In this document: piece after piece, positions 8,932-19,921 of the stretch
How the letters are laid out: each line of letters opens with the position of its first letter
Position numbering within the stretch: position 1 is the first letter of the stretch
Source: Gemmatales bacterium
Lineage (GTDB): Bacteria > Planctomycetota > Planctomycetia > Gemmatales > Gemmataceae
Assembly: GCA_026004675.1 (NCBI GenBank)
Contig: BPJP01000002.1
Span: 589,335-653,334, forward strand
Reading direction: 5' to 3'
Length of the DNA stretch: 64,000 nt
The notes under the pieces: generated by a model
Databases searched by the model: none
What the model was told of the DNA's origin: nothing
Seen by the model: only the letters and a program-made list of their open reading frames with translations
Made by a program: the position numbers and the translations under genes

Positions 8932-11124
8932 ATGGCCTTTTACCAGTCTGAAAATCTGCACGTCGAAGTCGAGAGGAAGATCGCCAAATGCTGGCTGGAT
9001 GTCAAGGGTCGCTCGCATAACGTGTTTAGCCCGGCGGTCATCAAGGACATGGAGCAAGCGCTGGACGCAATTTCGGCGGAACCAGGGATTGAGTTGGTCG
9101 TTTTTCTCGGGCGAAAGCCAACGGGTTTCGTTGCCGGCGCGGATATCCAGGAATTTCAGAATGTGCACGATGCCGACCAGGCTCGGCAGTTGGCCCGGAT
9201 GGGCCAGGAGTTGATGGACCGGGTGGCCCAGTTAAGGCCCGTTACGGTAGCCGTCATACATGGCCCGTGTCTGGGGGGAGGGTTGGAGTTTGCCCTCGCC
9301 TGTGACTACCGCCTGGTGTTGAACCAACCCGAAACACAACTTGGTTTGCCCGAAATCAAACTCGGCCTTGTTCCTGGTTGGGGTGGGACGCAGCGTTTGC
9401 CACGCGTGGTGGGTTTGGAGAAAGCGTTGCGGATGATTCTGGAGCAAAAGACGCTCAAAGCCCAGGAGGCGGTGAGCTGGGGACTGGCGGATAAGTCTTT
9501 CGAAACACGTGAAGACGCTCTGACGTGGATCGAAAACGAGCTTGTCCGGCATGCGCGCAAACGCCCGAAAACGCGGTTGCCTCTGCGAAGCTGGCGCGAG
9601 TTCTTCCTCGAGTCGAATCGGGTGGGGAGGTGGCTGATTTTTCGCGTTGTCCGCCGAATGCTCAACCGCAAGGTCCCCGAAGACATGTCGGCGCCTGCCG
9701 AAGCCGTAGCCTGCGTGCGAACCGGCTTGTCCGCTGGAATGGCCGCTGGTCTGGAGCGCGAACGCGAAGCGATTGCCCGCTTGTCGCAAACGGAAGCCTG
9801 CCGCAATCTCGTCACGTTGTTTTTCCTGATCATGAACGCCCGCAAGTCGACCGGCAGCGAAGCTGTTGCCAGCCGAACAATTCGCAAAGTCGGCGTCGTC
9901 GGGGCGGGAACGATGGGAGCCGGCATCGCCCAGCTGGCGTCAGTCAAAGGATGCGACGTCGTGGTGCAGGAAGTCAATGAGGCGGCTTTGGCTGCCGGCA
10001 AAAAAAAGATCGCCGACCTCTTGCAAAAAGCGGTTGACAAAGGGGTCCTCAGCAGCGACGAAGCCCACGCTCGACTTCAAGCCATCCACGGCACGACGAA
10101 TTGGAATGGCTTTGACGACGTCGATCTGGTGATCGAAGCAGTGATCGAAGATGTGAACCTCAAACGTGAGGTTTTTCGTACGCTCGAGCAAAGGACCAGA
10201 CCCGACACGATTCTGGCAAGCAATACGTCATCGCTGACGATTCGGCAACTGCAGGAAGGCATGGCTCAGCCACAGCGTCTGGCAGGAATGCATTTTTTCA
10301 ACCCCGTGCACAAGATGCCTCTGGTTGAGGTCGTTCGCGGTCCCGCTTGTGAGGAAGACGCGATTGCGGCACTGGTCCAATTTGCCGCGAAACTGGGCAA
10401 AACGCCAGTCGTAGTCGGCGACGGTCCGGGCTTTGTCGTCAACCGCATTCTGCTGCCATATTTGAGCGAAGCCGGTTTGCTGCTTCAGGAAGGCATGCCG
10501 GTAGAAGCGATTGACCAGACGATGCGTCGTTTTGGCATGCCGATGGGTCCTCTGGAACTTCTCGATCAGGTTGGGTTGGATGTCGCGGCCCATATTGCTC
10601 ATGCGGTCGGGCCCGCTTTCGCGGATCGCATTCCGCCGCAGCCGGCGCTCGATCGGCTGTGCGAGCTTGGCTGTCTGGGACAAAAGACGGGCAAGGGCTT
10701 TTATTGTTACCAGGGTGCCAGAAAAACAGGAGTCAACGATCAGGCGCTACAGACCTTGACGCGTGAATTGGGGATCAAGCATGCCCAGCAAAAGAGACCT
10801 CGGCATGAACAAATGCAATTCGCTCGGGAACGAATGGTCTATCTGATGGTGAACGAGGCGGCCGTTTGTCTTGAAGAAGGGCTTGCCGAGCGTGCTGACA
10901 TCATCGACCTGGCGATGGTGCTTGGGACAGGATGGGCACCGCATCGTGGTGGGCCGTTGCGTTACGCGGATACGTGCGGCGCAGCGGAAATCGTTCGCAA
11001 GATGGAAGCAATGGCGGAGCAACTTGGGCCGCGCTTTCGACCGTGTTCCGAGTTGCGCCGCCGAGCCGATTCAGGGGAGCTATTTTATTCCACTTTGCCG
11101 ACTCTCGAAGCGGTCTTGTCATGA
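8932..11124 (+). CDS. Fused enoyl-CoA hydratase / 3-hydroxyacyl-CoA dehydrogenase (FadJ/FadB-like alpha subunit)
   Basis: 730 residues. The ATG at 8932 is chosen because AAAGGAG precedes it; an in-frame ATG 48 bases upstream lacks a ribosome site. The N-terminal crotonase domain has the oxyanion loop GGGLEFALACDYR and the glutamate-bearing LPEIKLGLVPGWGGTQR. The middle carries the NAD-binding fingerprint VGVVGAGTMGAGIAQ and the 3HCDH NAD domain, followed by two C-terminal 3HCDH domains (HFFNPVHKMPLVEVV, then KTGKGFY). It catalyses hydration of trans-2-enoyl-CoA and NAD-dependent oxidation of L-3-hydroxyacyl-CoA in beta-oxidation. A thiolase that could complete the cycle lies 28 kb away (39314-40492), so the subunits are not in one operon. 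Confidence 0.95.
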   Translation: MAFYQSENLHVEVERKIAKCWLDVKGRSHNVFSPAVIKDMEQALDAISAEPGIELVVFLGRKPTGFVAGADIQEFQNVHDADQARQLARMGQELMDRVAQLRPVTVAVIHGPCLGGGLEFALACDYRLVLNQPETQLGLPEIKLGLVPGWGGTQRLPRVVGLEKALRMILEQKTLKAQEAVSWGLADKSFETREDALTWIENELVRHARKRPKTRLPLRSWREFFLESNRVGRWLIFRVVRRMLNRKVPEDMSAPAEAVACVRTGLSAGMAAGLEREREAIARLSQTEACRNLVTLFFLIMNARKSTGSEAVASRTIRKVGVVGAGTMGAGIAQLASVKGCDVVVQEVNEAALAAGKKKIADLLQKAVDKGVLSSDEAHARLQAIHGTTNWNGFDDVDLVIEAVIEDVNLKREVFRTLEQRTRPDTILASNTSSLTIRQLQEGMAQPQRLAGMHFFNPVHKMPLVEVVRGPACEEDAIAALVQFAAKLGKTPVVVGDGPGFVVNRILLPYLSEAGLLLQEGMPVEAIDQTMRRFGMPMGPLELLDQVGLDVAAHIAHAVGPAFADRIPPQPALDRLCELGCLGQKTGKGFYCYQGARKTGVNDQALQTLTRELGIKHAQQKRPRHEQMQFARERMVYLMVNEAAVCLEEGLAERADIIDLAMVLGTGWAPHRGGPLRYADTCGAAEIVRKMEAMAEQLGPRFRPCSELRRRADSGELFYSTLPTLEAVLS

Positions 11125-11181
11125 GGCCGAAACACGTGCCGGCCAGCGTGCGGATAGCGACGGGGTGTTCCGGGTACGCGA

Positions 11182-11910
11182 TCAAGCAAGAACGGCGGCG
11201 AGCACGCCCGACAAAACAATGCCATCGAACGTGCCCGCGCCGCCGATCGACACGACTCCTGCGGAGACCTTGTGAATATCCTTGATATGGAGCAAATCCG
11301 CGCCCACGATCGGACCCAGTACGCCGCCACAAAAGGCGACCGGGGCGCGCAGCAGTTCATATTCGCCGCCTGGTAGGAGGAGCCATGTCAATCCCACCGC
11401 CACAAGCGGAGAGACAAAGCCCGGCATCACGATTCCCACGCCTGGCATCGGACGTGCCACTTTGTAACAGGCGGCAATGTTGGTCCCCACAACAAAAAAC
11501 AGAGCAATCCACGGCCAACCCCCAACTACCAACAGATGAACGATTTGCATCGCGACAAGCAGCATCGGCACGACACAACCGCCCACATTGACCGCAATGA
11601 TCGTATCGGAACGAACCCGCCGCAAGCGAGTCGGCGTCCAACCCCAAAGACCATACACTGCAATGGTGTCCACCCATTGCTCGCCGGTGCGCTCGAGGCG
11701 ATGCACGGGGATATTGAACAGGCTGCCGACAAAGATTCCGACCAAGGCCGCGAAAGCTTGCGCCGGCGTCAAGTGCAGCTTGCTCATCGCTTCATTCATC
11801 ACCTCGACCAGAAAAAAGGGGAGCAGGCACAGGAACAACAACACCAAAAATAAACTCCCGCAACCGATCAACGGAAGCACGGTCAATTCTCTATCAGGAA
11901 AGTCATTCAT
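11182..11910 (-). CDS. DUF1614 family integral membrane protein
   Basis: 242 residues from the ATG at 11910; longer in-frame starts add a polar leader without membrane character. About six hydrophobic segments are visible, the first (PLIGCGSLFLVLLFLCLLPFF) right at the N-terminus. Conserved-looking glycine-rich loops near the C-terminus (GGVLGPIVGADLLHI, then SIGGAGTFDGIVLSG) fit the DUF1614 family of bacterial and archaeal membrane proteins, whose function is unknown. It is convergent with the fatty-acid oxidation gene (57-base gap) and divergent from prkA. Confidence 0.75.
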   Translation of the reverse strand: MNDFPDRELTVLPLIGCGSLFLVLLFLCLLPFFLVEVMNEAMSKLHLTPAQAFAALVGIFVGSLFNIPVHRLERTGEQWVDTIAVYGLWGWTPTRLRRVRSDTIIAVNVGGCVVPMLLVAMQIVHLLVVGGWPWIALFFVVGTNIAACYKVARPMPGVGIVMPGFVSPLVAVGLTWLLLPGGEYELLRAPVAFCGGVLGPIVGADLLHIKDIHKVSAGVVSIGGAGTFDGIVLSGVLAAVLA

Positions 11911-12506
11911 GTGACGCCGGTGGTCCAAGCAGAAAACGATGGATGAAAAGCAGCGCCTGGTCCGTGGCAAGGCTATTTGCGACCAATTGCCCCTGGGGTC
12001 GCACCTCGTCGGCTTGAGGAAAAGTTGCGAAGTTCGTTGCCGATCGGCAAGTGACGCGGCTTTGCCTTGACTTTGTGAAGCGTAAATCGGCCTTGACAAT
12101 GATTGACGCTGTGTTGCAATAATGATGAAGTGGGCTGGATGCCAGCTTGAAAGGGCTGCAGACGGGCAGGTCGAAATCGCCTCCTGGCATGTCCGGGCTG
12201 TTTGGCCGGTTTGACAATTGAAACCCGATCCCGCTAGAATGGAGCGGCGGGAAAAGAAGGGGCCCGGGCGTGATGCATGCCGACCCGGTTGACTTGTCCG
12301 TGGTTTTCCGCGACGAACTCCTGATTACCTCATTGACTCTTCCTGCTCTTTAAAAACCACGTACCACCGGGGCTCGGTGTGATACCGTCCCATGCGCCTT
12401 TCCGCTGTTGTGTTTCCTTTTCTTCGTTAGGAGTCAATATTGGCTTCGTTTGTCTGGGAGCGATCCTCGGTGCCCGTGCGGTGCCGTCCATTGGGAGGTG
12501 ACAGTG
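11911..12506. other. Divergent intergenic region before prkA
   Basis: 596 bases between the DUF1614 start and the prkA start. A sigma70-like promoter facing prkA is listed separately. A further TTGACA at 12093 has only a weak -10 partner. I see no RNA gene or supported reading frame; the long untranslated leader (about 260 bases) before prkA may hold regulation. Confidence 0.45.
12211..12240 (+). promoter_or_regulatory. Putative sigma70-type promoter for prkA-yeaH
   Basis: A consensus -35 box TTGACA (12211-12216) and a -10-like TAGAAT (12235-12240) are separated by 18 bases. It reads toward prkA, whose ATG lies 267 bases downstream. It is seen by eye only, and the long leader leaves room for other promoters. 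Confidence 0.45.
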
Positions 12507-14540
<2,034 letters not shown>

Positions 14541-14604
14541 GTCGGCACGGCCCATCAAGGGGCATGCTGGTCCAGGCAGCGATTGAGCCAGAGGAGTTGG
14601 ATTC

Positions 14605-15705
14605 GTGAGCCAGAAAATCGAACGCGACCACCAACGCTTTCGCAAGATCGTGCGCGGCAAGGTGAAAAGCAATCTTAGCCGCTACATCAATCGCGGCGAA
14701 TTGATCGGTAAAAAGGGAAAAGACCTGATCAGCATCCCTCTGCCCCAAATCGTCTTGCCGCAATTCCGCTACGGCCAGCGGGGCACCGGCGGCGTGGGAC
14801 AGGGCGATGGCGAGATCGGCACGCCTCTTGGCCCAGGACAGGGAGAGCCAGGCAGCGGCGCAGGCAGCGAACCAGGCGGACATATCCTCGAAGTCGAACT
14901 GACTCTCGAAGAACTGGCTGATATTCTTGGCGAAGAGCTCGAGTTGCCACGCATCGAGCCGCGCGGCAAAAAAAACATCGTCACCACCCGCGATCGCTAT
15001 ACCGGCATCCGCCAATCCGGTCCAGAATCGCTCCGCCATTTCAAGCGAACCTTTAAGCGAGCCTTGAAAAGGCAAATCGCGTCTCAGGCCTATGATCCGA
15101 AACGTCCCCTCGTCGTTCCCATTCGCCAGGACAAACAATACCGCAGCTGGAAAGAGGTCCAACAGCCCCAAAGCGTCGCTGTCATCATTTACATGATGGA
15201 CGTTTCCGGCTCGATGACCGACGAACAGAAAGAGATCGTTCGCATCGAAGCGTTTTGGATCGATACCTGGATCAAGGCTCATTACCAGGGGATCGAGACG
15301 GTTTACATCATTCACGATGCCGCCGCTCAGGAAGTCGACGAGCACACGTTTTACCACACCCGCGAAAGTGGCGGGACCAAGATCAGCACTGCTTACGAAT
15401 TAGCGGCCAAGATCATCAAGAATCGCTACCCGCCCGACCAATGGAACATCTACGCTTTTCATTTTTCCGACGGCGACAACTGGGGAGATGACATTCCACA
15501 TTGCCTTGAAATCCTGAACGAACATCTGCTGCCGCATGTCAATCTGTTTGGCTATGGCCAGGTGGAAAGTCCGTACGGCAGCGGCGAATTCTATGAACAT
15601 CTGGTCGACATCAAGGAGGACAGGGAAAACCTCATCCTCAGCCGAATACCCGATCGCGACGCTATCTTGAATTCCATAAAAGAGTTTCTGGCCACGGGTA
15701 GATAG
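14605..15705 (+). CDS. yeaH: YeaH/YhbH family protein (DUF444, VWA-like)
   Basis: 366 residues with a GTG start (GTGAGCCAGAAA). The N-terminus is basic ([20 protein letters not shown]), as usual for YeaH/YhbH. A low-complexity Gly/Gln-rich linker spans about residues 55-95. The C-terminal half holds a von Willebrand A-like fold with the metal-site motif DVSGSMT near residue 198 and [14 protein letters not shown] spacing after it. YeaH works with the YeaG kinase in stress and stationary phase, although its biochemical role is not settled. The position directly after prkA supports co-transcription. Confidence 0.93.
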   Translation: MSQKIERDHQRFRKIVRGKVKSNLSRYINRGELIGKKGKDLISIPLPQIVLPQFRYGQRGTGGVGQGDGEIGTPLGPGQGEPGSGAGSEPGGHILEVELTLEELADILGEELELPRIEPRGKKNIVTTRDRYTGIRQSGPESLRHFKRTFKRALKRQIASQAYDPKRPLVVPIRQDKQYRSWKEVQQPQSVAVIIYMMDVSGSMTDEQKEIVRIEAFWIDTWIKAHYQGIETVYIIHDAAAQEVDEHTFYHTRESGGTKISTAYELAAKIIKNRYPPDQWNIYAFHFSDGDNWGDDIPHCLEILNEHLLPHVNLFGYGQVESPYGSGEFYEHLVDIKEDRENLILSRIPDRDAILNSIKEFLATGR

Positions 15706-15859
15706 CATTCCGGCGATTCCAGCACACCCTCGACCTGCCCTGGACCGCGTGAGAAAATATAATAGTGCTGCAACGCAAACTTCGCCCCGCCGTGCGTTCT
15801 CTCAGGGAAACGCAACTATCGAATCGAGTTGCTGACAGCTCGTATTTGGGGCCAAGGCC

Positions 15860-17152
15860 ATGGGGAGCCGATCCCGTGTTGACCGACGCGGCTTTCTCGC
15901 CTGCCTGCGCCGCAGCAATCTGCTGACGGAGGAGGAGTTCGGGGAAGTCGTCAAGCATTTGCCGAATACGGACGCCGTCCGTGAATTGGCACGTCATCTA
16001 GTCGCCAACGGGCACCTGACACGCTTCCAAGCGGAAATGTTGTTGGCTGGACGAGCCAGCGGCTTCATCCTTGGCCAATACCGAATTCTGGACCAGATCG
16101 GTCGCGGCGGCATGGGACGTGTTTTCAAAGCCGTCCATCAAACCATGAACCGCATCGTCGCCCTTAAGATCGTCTCGTCGAGTCTGGTCAAAACGGAGCG
16201 GGCCCGCAAGATGTTCCAACGCGAAGTCCGCGCTGCGGCCCGCTTGATGCATCCCAACATCGTCACCGCCTATGACGCCAACCAGATCGGCGACCGCTAT
16301 TACCTGGTCATGGAGTTCGTTGATGGGCCGAATTTGGAACAGCTTGTCCGAGAATATGGCCCGTTGCCCGTCCCGGTCGCCTGCGAGTTCATTCGCCAGG
16401 CCTGTTTAGGCTTGCAGGCAGCATCCGAACTGGGCATGGTGCACCGTGATATCAAGCCGGCAAACCTCCTCGTGCAGGGAACCAACACCCCCAATCAGCG
16501 GTGCATTGTCAAAATCCTTGATTTTGGCCTGGCTCGTTTGCATGCCAATGTCGATGATACCGGCGTTTATGAAGGCACGATCGAAACGCATCAGAACTCC
16601 GTCGTTGGCACTCCTGATTATCTTTCACCGGAACAGGCGGCGGATCTGCACAAGGCGGACATTCGCTCCGATCTCTACAGCCTGGGTTGCACCATGTATT
16701 TCCTGCTGACGGGACAGGTTCCGTTCCCCGGTCAGAGTTCGTTGGACAAGCTGGTACAACACAGCACGGCCACTCCGGTTCCGATTCAGGTACTCCGACC
16801 CGAGGTTTCAACAGAGGTGGCCGCTATCGTCAACAAGTTGATGGCCAAAGCGCCCGAAGACCGCTTTCAAACTCCCGCGGAACTGGCCGAAGCACTTGCG
16901 CCGTTCGCGGAGAATTGCGCCCCTTTCTGGAAAACCGAATCCAATTCCGAATTGTCGCTCTCGGAACCGGCGAATCTCGAAGACGATAACGCACTGGCCG
17001 GCACTTTGCCCGCCCATTCCTCCCTGACTCCGTTATCGAATTTTGGCGAACCGGCATTGACGTGGCCGCAGAAACTCTTTCGCGGGTTCGTTCTCACACT
17101 CTTCGTCGTGTGTTTGGCCGCGTTCGTTGGGGCAATGCTCTATCTGTTCTGA
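15860..17152 (+). CDS. Hanks-type serine/threonine protein kinase with C-terminal membrane anchor
   Basis: 430 residues. An N-terminal segment of about 75 residues, ending in LTRFQAEMLLAGR, is the small helical region seen before many planctomycete kinases. The kinase domain then shows the glycine loop IGRGGMGRVFKA, the lysine in VALKIV, the catalytic loop HRDIKPANLL, DFGLARL and GTPDYLSPEQ. A short linker leads to a C-terminal transmembrane helix (about residues 405-430) with almost nothing beyond it, so the kinase is cytoplasmic without a periplasmic sensor domain. It follows yeaH by 154 bases and may respond to the same conditions. Two PP2C phosphatases in the window (21613-22357 and 44593-45864) could oppose it. 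Confidence 0.93.
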   Translation: MGSRSRVDRRGFLACLRRSNLLTEEEFGEVVKHLPNTDAVRELARHLVANGHLTRFQAEMLLAGRASGFILGQYRILDQIGRGGMGRVFKAVHQTMNRIVALKIVSSSLVKTERARKMFQREVRAAARLMHPNIVTAYDANQIGDRYYLVMEFVDGPNLEQLVREYGPLPVPVACEFIRQACLGLQAASELGMVHRDIKPANLLVQGTNTPNQRCIVKILDFGLARLHANVDDTGVYEGTIETHQNSVVGTPDYLSPEQAADLHKADIRSDLYSLGCTMYFLLTGQVPFPGQSSLDKLVQHSTATPVPIQVLRPEVSTEVAAIVNKLMAKAPEDRFQTPAELAEALAPFAENCAPFWKTESNSELSLSEPANLEDDNALAGTLPAHSSLTPLSNFGEPALTWPQKLFRGFVLTLFVVCLAAFVGAMLYLF

Positions 17153-17229
17153 ATGCCGGTGCTGACGTTTCTCGACAACGATCCCTCGCCCCCTGTCCCA
17201 GGCACGAGCATTCGTCATCGAACGTCCGT

Positions 17230-17679
17230 TCATTGGTTCAGGTTCTTTTCAAAAATCACCAGATTATCGAGTCGATCGGTGTCCCAGCGCAAGCCGACGA
17301 TGTCGTATTGCATCGAGATCGCCAGGTGCAACATGGGCCGATGCTGGTTGTGGCATTCGAAACGAATGGTTTCGTAGTGGTGTTCGCGTGCCCAAGCGTG
17401 GACCGCTTCCATCAGTTGCGTGGCGATTCCTTGTCGGCGATATCCCGGCAACACTCCGTAAAACCACGCATAAAACACGTTCGGTTTCTGTTCGAATCCC
17501 AAAAAGAAACCGACCGGCTCGTCTCCCATGCGAGCGACTAACTGCAGGATGTTGTAACGCCCGCGGTAACGCCGACGAAACGATTCTTCGTCGCGTGGCG
17601 GCCGGTAAATCTGGTTGTACAGGTCAACGATGATTTGAAGATCTTCGAGACCGACAACATCGATGATTGCATCCGCCAT
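17230..17679 (-). CDS. GNAT family N-acetyltransferase
   Basis: 149 residues. The acetyl-CoA-binding motif A is visible as VLPGYRRQGIATQLM (about 88-102), followed by a helix and the conserved region ending in DIVGLRWD. The substrate is unknown. It lies 15 bases downstream of the charged-repeat gene on the same strand, so the two are probably co-transcribed. It is convergent with the kinase. Confidence 0.85.
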   Translation of the reverse strand: MADAIIDVVGLEDLQIIVDLYNQIYRPPRDEESFRRRYRGRYNILQLVARMGDEPVGFFLGFEQKPNVFYAWFYGVLPGYRRQGIATQLMEAVHAWAREHHYETIRFECHNQHRPMLHLAISMQYDIVGLRWDTDRLDNLVIFEKNLNQ

Positions 17680-17694
17680 TTCTGTTCCTCGTTT

Positions 17695-18453
17695 CTATCT
17701 GTCAGGGCGATACAAAGAGGCGATCAGTTCTTGCCAGGAGGGGACATTCCAATCGGACAGATTGTCGACCTCATCGGCATCTTCGTTGTCGGCCTGATCC
17801 TTTTTGTCCTTGCCGATTTTTTTCCGGCTGCGTCGACCGCGACGCCGGTTCCTCTCCTCTGTTTCCTCGTCACGTTCGTTTGTTTCCGTCGATTCCGGTT
17901 CACGTTCGTTATCCGTCGGCGCGACCGGTTCGTCTTCCTCTTCTGCCTCGGACTCCATGGTGGTTTCCGCTTCCAGAATGGCTTGGGCAGCTGGCTCTGC
18001 GTCGCTCGAAGCGGCATCCATTTCGGATTCATTCAATGGGCTGGAACGATCGCTCCGTCGTCTGGCTCGACCGCCGCGTCGGCCTTTTCGACCTCGGCGT
18101 GCTTTTCCCGGTTTGGCCGTTTCTGTAGTCGTCGCGGCCACCGTCTCTTCCTCGGCTAATGCGACGGCCGGCTGCTCGTCTTCTTCGCCCGCGTCATTCT
18201 GCTGTACGGGGCTCGCTTCTTCATCCTCAGTGTCATAGTGCTCGGTGGGTTCCACGTCTTCCCGTTCGCCTTGGCCTTCATCATCACCTTTGGCCAAGAA
18301 ATCGTCTGGTTCCCGCTTGGAGTCGTTGGAAGCTTCTTCCGTCAGTTGTTCATTGCCGGTGCCCGTCTGGCCTTTGTCATCGGGTTCAGGAGGTAAGCCA
18401 AGTTGTTCAGCAATTTCCCTCCAATGTGCGTCAAGTTCTTCTCGGCTGTTCAT
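17695..18453 (-). CDS. Highly charged, largely disordered protein
   Basis: 252 residues dominated by Glu/Asp-rich stretches interrupted by two strongly basic blocks: KPGKARRGRKGRRGGRARRR (about 131-150), and RRRGRRSRKKIGKDKK nearer the C-terminus. Only the ends look folded: an N-terminal SREELDAHWREIAEQLGLP and a C-terminal DWNVPSWQELIASLYRP. The latter resembles a short tail motif I have seen in other planctomycete charged proteins. The basic blocks suggest nucleic-acid or ribosome contact, but no function can be assigned. It probably forms a two-gene unit with the acetyltransferase. Confidence 0.7.
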   Translation of the reverse strand: MNSREELDAHWREIAEQLGLPPEPDDKGQTGTGNEQLTEEASNDSKREPDDFLAKGDDEGQGEREDVEPTEHYDTEDEEASPVQQNDAGEEDEQPAVALAEEETVAATTTETAKPGKARRGRKGRRGGRARRRSDRSSPLNESEMDAASSDAEPAAQAILEAETTMESEAEEEDEPVAPTDNEREPESTETNERDEETEERNRRRGRRSRKKIGKDKKDQADNEDADEVDNLSDWNVPSWQELIASLYRPDR

Positions 18454-18775
18454 CTGCGTATGGACAACGGAAAGTAAGGTAAAAGATTCGTGCCATGTTC
18501 AGGATGCTGACCATGGTGAGTGTTCTTATTGTACGACAAGTCGGAGAAAAACGGTAGATGGAACGTCTTCATTCGGCCCGGGGCTTCTCGACGAATGGTT
18601 TAGCCGAACACCGGGTTCTCCGTAAGGTATGGATGCCGTGAAAAGACAGGTTGGATTTCGATTTTTTTGAGAATTTCCTCCCGGCAGCCAGCGAAGTAAG
18701 CATGAGTAGCGGTACGTGCGTGTGTCGCGCTAAAATTTGCTGGTAGAATGACAGACAGCACGTGATCCAACGCCA
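18454..18775. other. Divergent intergenic region
   Basis: 322 bases between the charged-protein start and the HtrA-like start. I see no RNA gene, repeat or clear paired promoter boxes in it. Confidence 0.45.
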
Positions 18776-19921
18776 ATGCCTGCGAAAAACGATGGGGGAG
18801 AAATGCGCGAACATACAAAGGTCCCGCTGACAGGTTCTTTCGTTCTGCTTTTGCTCTTGTTTTCCTTGACGGTCGTGGCTTGGGTTTGGTGGCTATGGCC
18901 AACCGGTTCCTTGACGGATCCGGACTATCAGCCAAGGGCGATCACGGCGCGAGGCGATCTGGCGGAAGACGAGAAAGCAACGATCGAAATCTACAATCAG
19001 GCCCGAAAGGGCGTGGTGTACATCACGACGTTGACGGTGCGGCGCGATTTATTCAGCTTGCGACTGCGGGAAATCCCAAGCGGCACTGGCTCGGGATTTG
19101 TTTGGGATCGACAAGGCCATATTGTGACGAATTACCACGTCATCGAGAACGCGAATGCAGCGGAGATTTCACTGGCGGACCATACGACTTGGAAAGCACG
19201 GACGGTAGGCGTCGCCCCGAATTGGGACCTGGCCGTCCTCAAGATCGACGCGCCGGCACGGAAACTCTTTCCGCTGCCGATCGGCACTTCTCATGATCTT
19301 CAAGTAGGTCAAAAGACGTTTGCCATAGGCAATCCTTTCGGGCTGGACCAGACGTTGACGACGGGCGTGGTCAGTGCCCTGGGACGCGAGATCGAGTCAG
19401 TTGCAGGAAATAAGATTGAAGGCGTCATCCAAACCGATGCAGCCATCAACCCGGGGAATTCGGGTGGCCCGTTGTTGGACAGTGCCGGTCGCGTGATCGG
19501 CGTCAACACAGCGATTGTAAGCCCGTCTCGCGCATCGGCCGGCATAGGCTTCGCCATTCCCATCGACGACGTGAATCGCGTCGTGACTCAGTTGATCCGC
19601 CATGGCAAAATCGAACGCCCAGGCTTGAGAATCACGGTCGCGCCTGACCATTTCGTCCGTGAGCTTGGCTTGCAAGGAGCCTTGGTCATTGATGTCGCAC
19701 CCGATGGTCCTGCCGGCCAGGCCGGTATTCGGCCAATGACCAGGTTGCCCACTGGTCAAATCGTTGCTGATGTCATCATCGCCATCGATGGCAAACCGGT
19801 CGAATCGCGAGGTGATCTGATCGACTTGCTCGGCAAATACAAGGTAGGCGACGAAGTGACAGTGACGATCCTGCGTGAGGGTAAAAAGATCGATTTACGT
19901 GTCCGTCTCGCTGCTCTTTGA
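18776..19921 (+). CDS. Membrane-anchored HtrA/DegP-like trypsin-type protease with PDZ domain
   Basis: 381 residues from the first ATG. A second in-frame ATG at 18803 follows GGGGGAG by only two bases and may be the true start. One transmembrane helix (residues 21-42) anchors the protein, with the rest outside. The chymotrypsin-like triad is complete: H121 in TNYHVIEN, D151 in NWDLAVLKI and S229 in NPGNSGGPLL. One PDZ domain occupies about residues 280-378. This matches the DegS/HtrA type used in envelope quality control. The last 27 bases overlap the end of the convergent ATP-cone gene. Confidence 0.92.
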   Translation: MPAKNDGGEMREHTKVPLTGSFVLLLLLFSLTVVAWVWWLWPTGSLTDPDYQPRAITARGDLAEDEKATIEIYNQARKGVVYITTLTVRRDLFSLRLREIPSGTGSGFVWDRQGHIVTNYHVIENANAAEISLADHTTWKARTVGVAPNWDLAVLKIDAPARKLFPLPIGTSHDLQVGQKTFAIGNPFGLDQTLTTGVVSALGREIESVAGNKIEGVIQTDAAINPGNSGGPLLDSAGRVIGVNTAIVSPSRASAGIGFAIPIDDVNRVVTQLIRHGKIERPGLRITVAPDHFVRELGLQGALVIDVAPDGPAGQAGIRPMTRLPTGQIVADVIIAIDGKPVESRGDLIDLLGKYKVGDEVTVTILREGKKIDLRVRLAAL